Assembly: GCF_002335805.1 (NCBI RefSeq)
Contig: NZ_NISU01000001.1
Location: forward strand, 1,558,079-1,622,078
Source: Bacillus sp. FJAT-45350
Lineage (GTDB): Bacteria; Bacillota; Bacilli; Bacillales; NISU01
Length of the DNA stretch: 64,000 nt
Reading direction: 5' to 3'
Shown piece after piece: positions 27,503 through 36,263 of the stretch. A model generated the notes under the pieces. It had not been told where the DNA came from, made no database searches, and saw nothing but the letters and a program-made list of their open reading frames with translations. Within the stretch, counting starts at the first letter, position 1, and every line of letters begins with the position of its first letter. The position numbers and the translations under genes were made by a program.

Positions 27503-28354
27503 TTATGAACTTATCCACTTAGTTAATTCACCCCACTGCTTCTTAGCATCCTCATACCCTAGTTCATAAAGATCTATCAATTTTTTTTGATTACGTTCAA
27601 TTGGACTGACTGGTAATTCAATACTAGGTTGAATGATGAATGTGCTCCCCTGTTCCTCTTCCTTTTTAAGAAAACTTAATGTTTCATTGTATACCTCATG
27701 TCTAGTTTGCAGTAAACCTGAGATTGTTGGATAGGAACGGTAAAAAAAGTTTGCTAGTGAAGCTAGTTTAGTAGGCTTCCTTTGAAAATCTTCCGCTTTC
27801 GTCATGATAACGACATTTTTGTTAAAGCCTTCCATTTGCGATTTCCTTATTGGTATCGGATCAATTAATCCCCCATCAAGAAGCACTTTCCCATCATAAT
27901 GCACAGGTGGCGCGATAAAAGGTAACGAACTTGACGCTCTTATGATTTGTAACATATTATCTCCATGCTCGTTCTTTTCAAAATATGTAGCTTCTCCTGT
28001 GTAACAATCCGTTGTTCCTACACTAAAGCGTTCTTTTCCATTTAAGAACGTATCAAAATCAAAAGGGACTACTTTATTCGGAATTTCATCAAATAAAAAA
28101 TCCATACCAAATAGCTGTCTTTTCGTAAAAAGATTTCTGTAGGACAAATACCGTGGGTCATGAACAAGCCCAGTGTTCACCTTTTTATTCCGACCTTTTT
28201 GACGTGATAAGTATGTAGCTGCCATACAAGCTCCAGCTGAAACCCCAACTACATAAGGAAAAAATAATTCCTGCTCTAAAAAATACTCAAGGACACCTGC
28301 TGTATATAGTCCACGCATGCCTCCCCCTTCTAAAACTAACCCTACGTTCTCCAT
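27503..28354 (-). CDS. Patatin-like phospholipase
   Basis: 283 aa. The oxyanion loop GGGMRG (residues 10-15), the nucleophile motif GVSAG (Ser39) and the catalytic Asp160 in DGG form a complete Ser-Asp dyad. LPFIAPPVHYDGKVLLDGGLIDPIP is typical of the RssA/YqhO-type bacterial patatins. There is no signal peptide, so it should act on membrane or lipid esters from the cytoplasm. The natural substrate is unknown. Single gene, divergent from the small gene at 28485. Confidence 0.9.
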   Translation of the reverse strand: MENVGLVLEGGGMRGLYTAGVLEYFLEQELFFPYVVGVSAGACMAATYLSRQKGRNKKVNTGLVHDPRYLSYRNLFTKRQLFGMDFLFDEIPNKVVPFDFDTFLNGKERFSVGTTDCYTGEATYFEKNEHGDNMLQIIRASSSLPFIAPPVHYDGKVLLDGGLIDPIPIRKSQMEGFNKNVVIMTKAEDFQRKPTKLASLANFFYRSYPTISGLLQTRHEVYNETLSFLKKEEEQGSTFIIQPSIELPVSPIERNQKKLIDLYELGYEDAKKQWGELTKWISS

Positions 28355-28484
28355 TTTGTTATCCTCGAACTTTCTTTTTATAAAAAGATAGTATCATGAT
28401 TTAATTATCAACTGCAATTGAACTGAATTTATAGGTTATAGTCGGGGAAAATAAGCAAGAGTTCTGATGAAAGGAGGACTTCGT

Positions 28485-28643
28485 ATGAGTAAAAACAAAA
28501 CTGAGGATACTGGTCATCGCGGTGAAAGCTATGAAGTTTACAGTGTAGATGCGAACAAAACCCAATTTGAAGCTTCCTATGAGTTTGCTAGTGGAAATCG
28601 AACGGCAAATTCTAAGTCGAAGGTGAATGATGGGGAGAAGTAA
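28485..28643 (+). CDS. Small hydrophilic protein, possibly sporulation-linked
   Basis: 52 aa, with AAAGGAGGA ideally placed before the ATG. It is polar and without any hydrophobic stretch: MSKNKTEDTGHRGESYEVYS, VDANKTQFEASYEFASG and NRTANSKSKVNDGEK. The composition (Asn, Ser, Lys, Glu, Gly) resembles minor small acid-soluble spore proteins and other tiny spore-former proteins, but I cannot name a family. Neighbouring csgA would fit a sporulation role. It is too short for normal length cut-offs, so it could be missed in annotation. Confidence 0.6.
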   Translation: MSKNKTEDTGHRGESYEVYSVDANKTQFEASYEFASGNRTANSKSKVNDGEK

Positions 28644-28687
28644 GTGAATTTTTAGCTCAAATATAGCCTGAGTTTACTCAAAGTAGA

Positions 28688-28775
28688 TCAATGGCTTCGC
28701 ACACTACGCGACCAATAAAAAGAACACCACTTTTTATTGGTCTTAAAGAAAGGTAGTGGCTACGCTCATTGCTAC
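28688..28775 (-). repeat. Dispersed palindromic repeat (family 1)
   Basis: On the minus strand GCAATGAGCGTAGCCACTAC, a stem-loop (ACCAATAAAAAG / CTTTTTATTGGT), then GTAGTGTGCGAAGCCATTG. Confidence 0.75.
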
Positions 28776-28776
28776 A

Positions 28777-28818
28777 AGTACGTTACAAAAGGTGAAAACA
28801 GACCTTTTGTAACGTACT
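28777..28818 (-). terminator. Terminator after csgA
   Basis: AGTACGTTACAAAAGGT / ACCTTTTGTAACGTACT, 17-base perfect arms with an 8-base loop. Confidence 0.85.
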
Positions 28819-28819
28819 C

Positions 28820-29074
28820 TTAAAACAACAACTCATAAACTTCATTTAATTCTTTCACCCGTTTTTCGTCTTGTTCTTGTTGGGCGTGGTGTAATTCGAT
28901 TGATACGACTTTATTTAGATAGTGCATTTCAATGTCGTTTAAGTCTTTTATAAAGTCTTCTTCATTTTGATAAGATTTTTGCTCTAATTTTTTATAAATT
29001 TGATTTCCTAGTTCTTGGTCGTCATCTGTATAATTGGAAAGAGATTCTCGCAAATAGCCTAGTGTATTATCCAT
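28820..29074 (-). CDS. csgA: Sigma-G-dependent spore protein CsgA
   Basis: 84 aa. It matches, from memory, the B. subtilis CsgA sporulation protein along its full length: TLGYLRESLSN at the start, NEEDFIKDLNDIEMHYLN in the middle and EQDEKRVKELNEVYELL at the end. CsgA was described as an acid-soluble forespore protein made under sigma-G. The protein is helical and acidic. A ribosome binding site (AAAGGATGA) lies before the ATG. It is followed by a terminator and lies 55 bases downstream of the YbjQ-like gene. Confidence 0.85.
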   Translation of the reverse strand: MDNTLGYLRESLSNYTDDDQELGNQIYKKLEQKSYQNEEDFIKDLNDIEMHYLNKVVSIELHHAQQEQDEKRVKELNEVYELLF

Positions 29075-29129
29075 CTTTATGTCATCCTTTCATGTATCTA
29101 TTCATATATAGGATGCTTAAAAAGAAAGA

Positions 29130-29441
29130 TTAAATACGGACTGCCGTACCATAGGCGACAATTTCTGATGCCCCACTCATGACAGTTGAGGTTTGTAATC
29201 GGAATGCAACGATAGCATTTGCTCCTTTTTCTTCTGCATCCTTAACCATTCGACTTACAGCCACTTGGCGTGCTTCGTCTAACATTGCACCATATTCTTT
29301 AATTTCTCCACCTACGATCCCTTTTAATGAAGCCATAATGTCGTTACCGATATGCTTTGCTCGAATCGTACTTCCTTTTACATACCCATATACTTCTTTA
29401 ATTTCTTTATTTACGATTTGTTCAGTAGTCACGATTAACAT
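29130..29441 (-). CDS. YbjQ/UPF0145 family protein
   Basis: 103 aa starting at MLIVTTEQ (ATG 29441, nine bases after AGGAGG; the ATG two codons earlier is too close). Family text: VYGYVKGSTIRAKHIGNDI, LDEARQVAVSRMVKDAEEKGANAIVAFR and ASEIVAYGTAVRI. YbjQ-like proteins form pentameric or decameric rings; the function is unknown. The gene overlaps the 3' end of the small membrane protein gene upstream by 20 bases, so the three genes 30163-29130 form one operon. Confidence 0.9.
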   Translation of the reverse strand: MLIVTTEQIVNKEIKEVYGYVKGSTIRAKHIGNDIMASLKGIVGGEIKEYGAMLDEARQVAVSRMVKDAEEKGANAIVAFRLQTSTVMSGASEIVAYGTAVRI

Positions 29442-29628
29442 AATCATCTTCCTCCTTTTTCTCTTTTCTTCTTTCGACTATAAAGACAACTAGTAACAAC
29501 ACGAGTGCCAGAAGATAAATACAGGCAAATAAGACGACTTTTGACGGTTGAATAAAAATAGAAATAATCGCACCTAGTTGAAAGATAACCGAGATGAGCA
29601 GTAAAAAATACTTTAGAAATTTATTCAT
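29422..29628 (-). CDS. Small membrane protein in the regulator operon
   Basis: 68 aa with two hydrophobic segments (about residues 6-25 and 30-50) and a highly charged C-terminal tail (ERRKEKKEEDDY). It overlaps the regulator gene upstream by 8 bases and the YbjQ-like gene downstream by 20, which indicates translational coupling. It resembles the PLDc_N- or YxlC-type anchors only superficially; the family is not recognised. Confidence 0.7.
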   Translation of the reverse strand: MNKFLKYFLLLISVIFQLGAIISIFIQPSKVVLFACIYLLALVLLLVVFIVERRKEKKEEDDYVNRDY

Positions 29629-30163
29629 TTTGTCGTCCCTTCTTCTCAGGAATTAATACTGTAGCGAGTGTTCTTTTTCTCCGATTAGTGGCTGGTTCGT
29701 TCTTAATATATTTTTGTAGAACAGTACCTACTTCTTGTTGAAATGCTAGCAGCTCCTCGTCATTTAAATACAAATCGACTTGAGTATAACCAAATCCATC
29801 CTTCTCCATCTGGATTTCTTCGCTTTCCAAGTATGCTTCAGTAGATGAGATTAGATTCGTCATGTAAGTAATGAAGAATTGTAGGTGGTCTTCTTTATCT
29901 ACAGAGTTAAGCTCTTCAGCAGATAAATGCGTCTTTTTTGGATGCAATGAATAGGTTCTTTCATAAGCACCTCGCACTTTTTTTTCATCAACAATTATAA
30001 TAATGTCATTGTCTTTTAATGTGTTTAGATGACGATATAATGTAGCTTGCGGAATATCAGGCAACCATTCCATTAGTTCCTGAACAGTCAAATTTCGTTT
30101 TACTAGTGCTTGGATGATACTCATTCTTACTGGGTGTAATAGTAAGTCTGCGATTTTTTTCAT
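29621..30163 (-). CDS. ArsR-like winged-helix transcriptional regulator
   Basis: 180 aa from the ATG at 30163 (AAGGGAG upstream). The N-terminal winged helix-turn-helix reads LLLHPVRMSIIQALVKRNLTVQELMEWLP, then IPQATLYRHLNTLKDNDIIIIV. The C-terminal part is helical (about residues 75-160) and could bind a ligand or partner. This is the HTH_20/ArsR-like group seen in Bacillus, often next to small membrane proteins or exporters it controls. It heads a three-gene operon, and a long perfect palindrome stands just upstream, which suggests it represses its own operon. Confidence 0.85.
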   Translation of the reverse strand: MKKIADLLLHPVRMSIIQALVKRNLTVQELMEWLPDIPQATLYRHLNTLKDNDIIIIVDEKKVRGAYERTYSLHPKKTHLSAEELNSVDKEDHLQFFITYMTNLISSTEAYLESEEIQMEKDGFGYTQVDLYLNDEELLAFQQEVGTVLQKYIKNEPATNRRKRTLATVLIPEKKGRQNE

Positions 30164-30182
30164 TTTAAGTACTCCCTTACAA

Positions 30183-30218
30183 CAAACCGTTATCATTATT
30201 GATAATGATAACGGTTTG
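30183..30218. promoter_or_regulatory. Long palindromic operator upstream of the regulator
   Basis: Perfect 16-base arms, CAAACCGTTATCATTA and TAATGATAACGGTTTG, around TTGA. It starts 20 bases upstream of the regulator's ATG. The inner TTATCATTA..TAATGATAA resembles a Fur box, but the outer bases extend the symmetry beyond it. Autoregulation by the neighbouring winged-helix protein is the simplest reading. Confidence 0.7.
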
Positions 30219-30309
30219 ACGGATGAATTGTCAATAGCGTTGACCTTGCCCCGCTGTCCTCAAACCATTTAAAATGACCCAGACAAACTAGTCTGAGCCA
30301 TGAATTACT

Positions 30310-32274
30310 TTATTCTTCTTCTACTCTCGTCAATGAAAGCAAGTATTCAATTAACGCGTCCTGTTCTTCCTGAGTAAAGCCTGTGGTCTCATCAACCCAA
30401 TATTCATGCCCTATTCCTTGAACGTGCACTTCCTTTAAGTGAGGTGCTTGTTCATTTGCTGCGATAACTTTTTGTCTAAGATCTTTGTCTAGTAATGCTC
30501 GCAAGCTATTGTATGGGTCAGGATTAATTGCCTTGTCTAACGTATTTGGAATACCTAGATCAGTTTCGATATTTGGTCCAACAGCGACTCCCCCATCATG
30601 TAAATAAGGCGCTGACCAAGCTAAACCAATTAAACCCTTTGTTTTATAGCCACCAGCTTTATCGGGGTCTTGTGCAAAAATAAGTTGTTTTTGTTCTTCG
30701 TCTATATGATCTGTCGGTATTCGTATTACCTTTGCGCCTTCTCTAATTGGAACAGTTGTATCAAAGGAATAGATATACGGTTCCTCTAGAAGTTTAGGCA
30801 AATCTTGAAATGCCTCTGCTCTTGAAGGCTCTGTTTTTATGTCCTTTTGTGATATTACCTGATGGTTTGTATAGCCTGCACCGGCGTGGCAGCTTATACA
30901 CCCTGCTCGATTATAAACCTCGCGTCCAGCAGCCCTTGTCTCTTCATCAATTTCATATGTCGGTGGTACAAGGGAATTTTGATAGGCTGACATTGCATTA
31001 ATTTGTTCAGCAAAGCGAAAGCCTGGTGAATTAATAACTGTCCCGTTTGGTGAAAACATTGACACTTTTGGGAAGGTTGGGGGCTTCACCATTTCATTCA
31101 CACCTGGCACGTCAGGATTATCATCAATCATAGACATAAAATGAGAAGCGCCAACACCTTCCTGTGGCTTATAACGATAGTTTTCGTTTGCTGCATTTTG
31201 GAGAATCGTACCAATAAAAAGCTCCTTATCAATATCAAACAATTCATCACTTTGCTCTGCTTGTGCTAAAATATCTGAGTTTTGAGCATGAACATTATTA
31301 TTAAGAACGCTTAAACCATTAAATGGTCCTATTCCAGCAAATCCATTCCAGCCATACGGATGGTCCCCTAGTGTAAAAGAATCAGGAATTTGTGCTGGGT
31401 TATTGACTAGGTCCATTGTAGAGTCAAAATTTCCTGCTGGCCATTTTATAAGCATTTCATCGACAGCAGCTTCTAGCATTTCTGGGTCAGGTAGCTTTAC
31501 CTCTTCCCCGTTTGAAGCTATCATTGTTTTAGAGTTCTCCGTAATGTATTCCTTCAGCTTATCCATATCAACATCTGTATTTGTAAAATATGCAGCTGAA
31601 TTCGATGCCATTGCTAGCAATAAACCACCGTTAAAATTCAGATTTGGGGCGCCTTCAATAACACGCCCAGTATCTCTATCAACTGTTGCATGACAAGCTG
31701 CACAAGTTACTCCGGCTTTTAAACGTCCTTCTGAAAATTTTACTGGCATCCCCAGTGGAGTTAAAGCTCCTTTAGGAACATCTAATCCAGTATCGACTTT
31801 CTCCCCTTTTTTGTATGTCCGGTCACCTATTGTAATATCTTCTGCTAATTCAACGCGAAGATTATCTGTATGTCCACCTCTAAGCTCTAGAATTGCTTTA
31901 GCGACATTTGTAATCGTAATTGGCCCATCTAAGATTCCGAGAATATCTGTTAGAAACTCTTCATTTTCAAACGTTTCTTTATAAAAAACATCTCTTCCAA
32001 GATCGATAAATGCTTCATCGACCATCACTGCCCCGTTTTCTGGAGAAAGGGCATGCATTCCTAGTGCACCTAGTCCATTTGAGGTTAGCTCTTCTTCACG
32101 TATTGTCTCACCCCAAAGGTCATAGCTCGTCCCTACCCCTATTGGACTTGTTTCATTATTTATGACATCTACCCTACGAGGCATGGTGGTTATTTCAGGC
32201 TCCACAATAAAAACACCAATGACCGTCACTCCGATAAAACCAATTATGATCCAAAATAAAGCCCACTTTTTCAT
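30310..32274 (-). CDS. Membrane-anchored di-heme c-type cytochrome (peroxidase-like)
   Basis: 654 aa. One N-terminal anchor (about residues 5-24) leaves the rest outside the membrane. There are two heme-c motifs: CAACH at Cys191-His195 and CISCH at Cys459-His463, each in a cytochrome-c-like context (GVTCAACHATVDRDTGRVIEGAPNL; EVYNRAGCISCHAGAGYTN). The later text GLIGLAWSAPYLHDGGVAVG is typical of di-heme cytochrome c peroxidase/MauG-related and rubber-oxygenase-like proteins. The heme spacing (264 residues) is wider than in classical CcpA. Role: extracellular electron transfer or peroxide reduction. A weak terminator lies just before 30310. Confidence 0.85.
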   Translation of the reverse strand: MKKWALFWIIIGFIGVTVIGVFIVEPEITTMPRRVDVINNETSPIGVGTSYDLWGETIREEELTSNGLGALGMHALSPENGAVMVDEAFIDLGRDVFYKETFENEEFLTDILGILDGPITITNVAKAILELRGGHTDNLRVELAEDITIGDRTYKKGEKVDTGLDVPKGALTPLGMPVKFSEGRLKAGVTCAACHATVDRDTGRVIEGAPNLNFNGGLLLAMASNSAAYFTNTDVDMDKLKEYITENSKTMIASNGEEVKLPDPEMLEAAVDEMLIKWPAGNFDSTMDLVNNPAQIPDSFTLGDHPYGWNGFAGIGPFNGLSVLNNNVHAQNSDILAQAEQSDELFDIDKELFIGTILQNAANENYRYKPQEGVGASHFMSMIDDNPDVPGVNEMVKPPTFPKVSMFSPNGTVINSPGFRFAEQINAMSAYQNSLVPPTYEIDEETRAAGREVYNRAGCISCHAGAGYTNHQVISQKDIKTEPSRAEAFQDLPKLLEEPYIYSFDTTVPIREGAKVIRIPTDHIDEEQKQLIFAQDPDKAGGYKTKGLIGLAWSAPYLHDGGVAVGPNIETDLGIPNTLDKAINPDPYNSLRALLDKDLRQKVIAANEQAPHLKEVHVQGIGHEYWVDETTGFTQEEQDALIEYLLSLTRVEEE

Positions 32275-32366
32275 ACGCTCCTCCTCATATACTAAAAGTT
32301 ACCTTTACTACTTTTTCCAAAGGAAGGTAATGTATGTAGTGGGCATAATGGTAATGTATTCCATTG

Positions 32367-32558
32367 TTAATGGATGTTCTTTACTCTTCCAACTTGTCCA
32401 TCTTGCAAACGTACTTTTATCCCATGAGGGTGATTTGGTGAATTCGTGAGGATGTCTTTCACAATTCCTCGCGTTGTTGCTCCAGTACGTTGGTCTTTTT
32501 TTAAGACGATATCAACCGCTATTCCAGGTTGGATATTCTTTCGTTGTTGTCCATTCAC
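32367..32558 (-). CDS. ywbE: YwbE family protein
   Basis: 63 aa, nearly the whole YwbE/DUF2196 consensus: RKNIQPGIAVDIVLKKDQRTG, TRGIVKDILTNSPNHPHGIK and VRLQDGQVGRVKNI. It is a small beta-barrel, KOW-like fold; the function is unknown. It lies 24 bases downstream of the DEAD-box helicase gene's start side on the same strand, following that gene's stop, so co-transcription with the helicase is likely. Confidence 0.9.
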   Translation of the reverse strand: MNGQQRKNIQPGIAVDIVLKKDQRTGATTRGIVKDILTNSPNHPHGIKVRLQDGQVGRVKNIH

Positions 32559-32582
32559 TCTATTTCCTCCTCTTATTATCTG

Positions 32583-33845
32583 TTATCGTGTTCGTGTTCG
32601 TTTGTGCTTCCTAGTATTTTTAGAAGATAAATGTGGCTTTTCTTTTTTTGAATCAGTTTGTCGGTTCCCTCGTCTTGGACGATATTTATCACTTTTTTCT
32701 GTACTATTCTTTTCTGAATAAGGAGCTTTTGAAGTTGTAATCTCCTTTATTTTTAATTTTTGTTTAATTCCTGCTTCGATCATTTGTAAGCTTTGCCGAT
32801 CCTTTGAAGCGACTAAAGTTAGTGCTACCCCTTCATCTCCCGCTCTTCCAGTTCTTCCTATTCGGTGGATATAGCTTTCAACATCTTGGGGGATATCGTA
32901 ATTAAAAACATGGGTAACTCCTTCAACATCTAGTCCTCGTGCTGCTACATCAGTTGCAACGAGTAAATTAATTTGCCCTTCACGAAAACGCTTCATCACT
33001 TCTTCACGCTTTGCTTGTGATAGATCTCCATGAAGTTCTTCTGAATTATAACCATGAACTTGAAGTGCTTCTTGTAATGTTTTGGCTCTTCTTTTCGTTC
33101 GACAGAAAATCATTGCGAGCTTCGGTTTGTATTCATCGAGTAATTTACGTAATGTTGATTGTTTCGTACGGTCCGTTGTCTCTACGACAAGCTGATGAAT
33201 TTCATCTAATGTAATGTTTGTTTTTTGTATCGATACTTGTTCTGGATAATACATATAATTTCGTGCAAGCTCCCGTACTTCAGTTGGCATTGTCGCTGAG
33301 AATAGCATCGTTTGTCGGCTTTTAGATGTTTGGTTAATAATCTCCTCCACTTCATTACTAAAGCCAAAGTGAAGCATTAAATCAGCTTCATCAAGAACAA
33401 GCATAGTCACATTATCTAAATGAATTGTCCCTCTTCGCATATGATCTAACAAACGACCAGGTGTACTAACAATGATTTGTGTTTTTCGATTAAGCATGCT
33501 GATTTGATGAATGACATCCTGGCCTCCATATACAGCTAAGGCATGTACATCTTCAAACTCTGCAAGCAACTTATTCACTTCAGTTGTTATTTGTAACGCT
33601 AACTCTCTCGTTGGAGAAACAATCAGTGCCTGTACTTCAGAGCTGGCTGGATCGATTCTTTCTAATATCGGTAAAAGGAAGGCGAGAGTTTTCCCTGTTC
33701 CTGTTTGAGCCTGAGCAATTACATCTTTTCCTTCTAACAATAATGGAATAGCTTTTTCTTGTATTGGTGTCGGTTCAGTAATGTCCAATGCTTCTAATGT
33801 TTTCACGGTTTCGGTTCGAATTCCAAGGTCTATAAATCTTGGCAA
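32583..33845 (-). CDS. DEAD-box ATP-dependent RNA helicase
   Basis: 420 aa from a TTG at 33845, chosen because GGGGTG sits six bases before it; an earlier in-frame start lacks a ribosome binding site. All helicase motifs are present: Q motif ([11 protein letters not shown]), AQTGTGKT (I), PTRELA (Ia), TPGR (Ib), DEAD (II), SATMP (III), and [10 protein letters not shown] and [10 protein letters not shown] (V, VI). A basic tail with Lys/Arg/Ser (about residues 365-420) probably binds RNA. Such enzymes remodel RNA in ribosome assembly or decay, often at low temperature. I did not assign one of the B. subtilis csh names. Confidence 0.92.
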   Translation of the reverse strand: MPRFIDLGIRTETVKTLEALDITEPTPIQEKAIPLLLEGKDVIAQAQTGTGKTLAFLLPILERIDPASSEVQALIVSPTRELALQITTEVNKLLAEFEDVHALAVYGGQDVIHQISMLNRKTQIIVSTPGRLLDHMRRGTIHLDNVTMLVLDEADLMLHFGFSNEVEEIINQTSKSRQTMLFSATMPTEVRELARNYMYYPEQVSIQKTNITLDEIHQLVVETTDRTKQSTLRKLLDEYKPKLAMIFCRTKRRAKTLQEALQVHGYNSEELHGDLSQAKREEVMKRFREGQINLLVATDVAARGLDVEGVTHVFNYDIPQDVESYIHRIGRTGRAGDEGVALTLVASKDRQSLQMIEAGIKQKLKIKEITTSKAPYSEKNSTEKSDKYRPRRGNRQTDSKKEKPHLSSKNTRKHKRTRTR

Positions 33846-33952
33846 ATTAGACACCCCTTTCTTTTTCATCGAATAAATATAAGTAAAAAGTAACTAGGCA
33901 AACGAGGTTGTTCAATTTTAAAAACAACATTATGTAACAAGGAGATAATCAT

Positions 33953-34681
33953 ATGAAAATTCTACCTTATTTTAATAAAAAGCTCGCTTTATCCTTACTT
34001 GATATTTGTAATTTAACCTATAAGCAATATAAACATGATGGGTACTTCCATGTACCAGATGGATTCCGTTTAGTTCAAACGTTCAAAGGTGTACCCAATG
34101 GTCATCCTGAATGGTTTGGTTTTATCTTAGAATCGAATGATGCAGTTATTACTGCTTTTAGGGGGACACAATCTGACACAGATTGGATTGCAGATTGTGA
34201 AGTTTTTCAAAATCCTTATCCTTATACAAACGACGGTGGGCATGTCCACCATGGATTCCTCTCGATTTATGATTCATGTAGAGACGTTATTATGAGAACG
34301 TACGAAACCTTATCTAAAGAGAAAAACCTCTATATAACTGGGCACAGTTTAGGGGCTGCGATAGCTACATTACACGCACTTGATGTTTCTGCTAATTCAC
34401 CTTTTAAGGAAACTATTATGTATAACTATGGCAGTCCTCGTGTTGGAAATAAACAGTTTAGTGAAAAATATAACTCATTTGTTCCCTTTAGTATTCGTTA
34501 TGTTAACACAGAAGACATTGTACCCATGGTACCACCTAGACAAATTTACTGTCCATTTACAAGAAAGGTTTGGGACTATAAACATGTTAATGAGTCAATC
34601 GATTTTACGATACAAACAGGGTCAATAAGGAAAAATCATTATCCAAAGTCATACCGTACAGGGATTGAAAGTCTGTCGTAA
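33953..34681 (+). CDS. Class 3 lipase family protein
   Basis: 242 aa with the alpha/beta-hydrolase lipase_3 layout. VITAFRGTQSDTDWIADCE forms the oxyanion region, the nucleophile is Ser132 in ITGHSLGAAIATL, an Asp lies in RYVNTEDIVPMVPP and a His in DYKHVNESIDF. There is no signal peptide, so it would be cytoplasmic or peripherally attached, as for other Bacillus members. It hydrolyses acylglycerol-type esters; the natural substrate is unknown. AAGGAG lies eight bases before the ATG. Confidence 0.88.
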   Translation: MKILPYFNKKLALSLLDICNLTYKQYKHDGYFHVPDGFRLVQTFKGVPNGHPEWFGFILESNDAVITAFRGTQSDTDWIADCEVFQNPYPYTNDGGHVHHGFLSIYDSCRDVIMRTYETLSKEKNLYITGHSLGAAIATLHALDVSANSPFKETIMYNYGSPRVGNKQFSEKYNSFVPFSIRYVNTEDIVPMVPPRQIYCPFTRKVWDYKHVNESIDFTIQTGSIRKNHYPKSYRTGIESLS

Positions 34682-34743
34682 AAGGGAACAAACGCCTACC
34701 CCTCTCCATATGATATAAGAAACGAGTAGAGAGGATATCAAGA

Positions 34744-35370
34744 ATGAATTATTATCAATTACCTATACCAGTTGAAAGTAAAATTATCACAGCACCTCAA
34801 CTTTCAATTACGTATCCACAAATTAGTTGGCCAATTAATTTTCACATTCAGCATAAACTTAATAGTGAAATTGTACATGAGGTTGAACAATTATTTCAGC
34901 TAGTGAATCAGCAAGGATATTTTGAAATCGGGAAAACAAATTTGGTAGGTGGCTATGAAATTAAAAATAACCAAAGAGGTATTCTTAGTTTAACGTTAAG
35001 CAATTCTGCAATGAAATATACAATGGCACACCCTGTTGAACACCTCACATCAATGACATCAGGTCTAAGAACGGGAAAAATCTATTCTTTAGGAGAGTTA
35101 TTTAAACCTAACAGTCATTATGAAGCTGAAATTTCTCGGATAGTAAAAAAACAGATTGAGGATAGAAATCTCCCATTATATGAAGAGTTTCAAGGAATTA
35201 AACCGAACCAAGAATTTTATCTTGCTGATAAGACATTAGTCATTTATTTTCAACGATATGAAATAGGCCCTCGTCCAATGGGCTTTCCTATCTTTCCAAT
35301 TCCGCTGTACGAATTAGATTCTATCATCGATTTTGATGGACCCCTAGGTATTCTCTATTCTGATATTTAA
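34744..35370 (+). CDS. DUF3298/DUF4163 domain protein
   Basis: 208 aa. The sequence SITYPQISWPINFHIQHKLNSEI followed by TNLVGGYEIKNNQRGILSL and GKIYSLGELFKPNSHYEAEI corresponds to the DUF4163-DUF3298 pair also found outside the membrane in RsiV and PdaC, where it binds lysozyme or carbohydrate. Here no signal peptide or membrane segment is visible (start MNYYQLPIP), so it may be cytoplasmic or leave by another route. It lies 62 bases after the lipase gene and is followed by a terminator. Confidence 0.75.
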   Translation: MNYYQLPIPVESKIITAPQLSITYPQISWPINFHIQHKLNSEIVHEVEQLFQLVNQQGYFEIGKTNLVGGYEIKNNQRGILSLTLSNSAMKYTMAHPVEHLTSMTSGLRTGKIYSLGELFKPNSHYEAEISRIVKKQIEDRNLPLYEEFQGIKPNQEFYLADKTLVIYFQRYEIGPRPMGFPIFPIPLYELDSIIDFDGPLGILYSDI

Positions 35371-35410
35371 CAGTATTTACAATGAACGAAATAGCAATTT
35401 AAGAGGAGAG

Positions 35411-35450
35411 TCCATCGAAAAAGTGTTTTTCACTTTTCGATGGGCTCTTT
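35411..35450 (+). terminator. Terminator with the recurring AAAAAGTG stem
   Basis: CCATCGAAAAAGTG / CACTTTTCGATGG stem followed by CTCTTTTT. The inner stem is the same as in family 2 repeats. Confidence 0.8.
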
Positions 35451-35643
35451 TTCCTTACAATACCCAATCTATCTTCATAATAAAAGCTTATATTCGTTTA
35501 TATCTACTTTCCTCACGATTTCTCATCATTTGAATAGAATATATACCATCATACCATTTGCAAGCACTAGAAAACTCTAGTAAAATCAATATTTGTTTGA
35601 TTTACCATAGGAATGCATTGCATTTAACAGAAAGGATAGGATC

Positions 35644-36150
35644 ATGTTTTCTACAAATGTAATTGAAAAACAAGACAAAGAAGAGATCTTAAAAGATAAA
35701 GAAGAGTTAGAATTTCAGCTTTATAGAATGCAAGATAATATGAAAGAAATTGCGAAGAAGCATCAAGTGTTAGGGATTGACCAAACAAATGATGACAAAT
35801 GGGTTATCGTCTCAGTATTCGACGATGGTTATTCATGTAAGGTTATGTTGAATGACTGTGAAACTGCGTACCGTGGTTCTTGGGATTTTTCAATTCAGGC
35901 AGTATATTCAGACGATAACACCATTCATATTGGGGACATTAAAGGGGAAGAAAATAAAGGCTATGGCTCAATTTGTATGAACTTCCTTAAAGATGTTGCT
36001 CGTGAACAAAACATTCAATATATTAAAGGTGATATTGCGAAACGTGATTGGGACCATCTCGATCGATTAGTACATTTCTATGAAAAGCATAATTTTGATG
36101 TATCGATTGATTACAGTAAGCAAGCTGGAGAGATTGTATGTCATCCTTAA
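35644..36150 (+). CDS. GNAT-like protein with an N-terminal coiled coil
   Basis: 168 aa. A charged helical start (EKQDKEEILKDKEELEFQLYRMQDNM) precedes a compact domain. Its end recalls the acetyl-CoA-binding half of GNAT enzymes: GEENKGYGSICMNFLKDVAREQNIQYIKGDI for motif A and LVHFYEKHNFDVSID for motif B. The first half of the GNAT fold is less clear, so it may be a divergent or inactive acetyltransferase. AGAAAGGAT stands before the ATG. It is flanked on both sides by terminators, so it is a single-gene unit. Confidence 0.6.
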   Translation: MFSTNVIEKQDKEEILKDKEELEFQLYRMQDNMKEIAKKHQVLGIDQTNDDKWVIVSVFDDGYSCKVMLNDCETAYRGSWDFSIQAVYSDDNTIHIGDIKGEENKGYGSICMNFLKDVAREQNIQYIKGDIAKRDWDHLDRLVHFYEKHNFDVSIDYSKQAGEIVCHP

Positions 36151-36201
36151 TGAGTTTCATTTCTTACCAACTACCTTTATAATATAAGAAAACTGACATC
36201 G

Positions 36202-36234
36202 AGGCACTGAAAAAATTTTTTTCAGTGCCTTCTT
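36202..36234 (+). terminator. Terminator after the GNAT-like gene
   Basis: AGGCACTGAAAAAA / TTTTTTCAGTGCCT stem followed by TCTTAATT. Confidence 0.8.
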
Positions 36235-36263
36235 AATTCTCGCTTTAGAGAGGAAGAATTGGA

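Noticed and set aside
29179-29493. Plus-strand frame opposite the YbjQ-like gene
   Set aside because: Antisense to a well-recognised family; start lacks a ribosome binding site.
30183-30218. Plain Fur box
   Set aside because: The inner bases fit, but the perfect symmetry extends five more bases on each side, and the neighbouring genes show no iron-uptake function.
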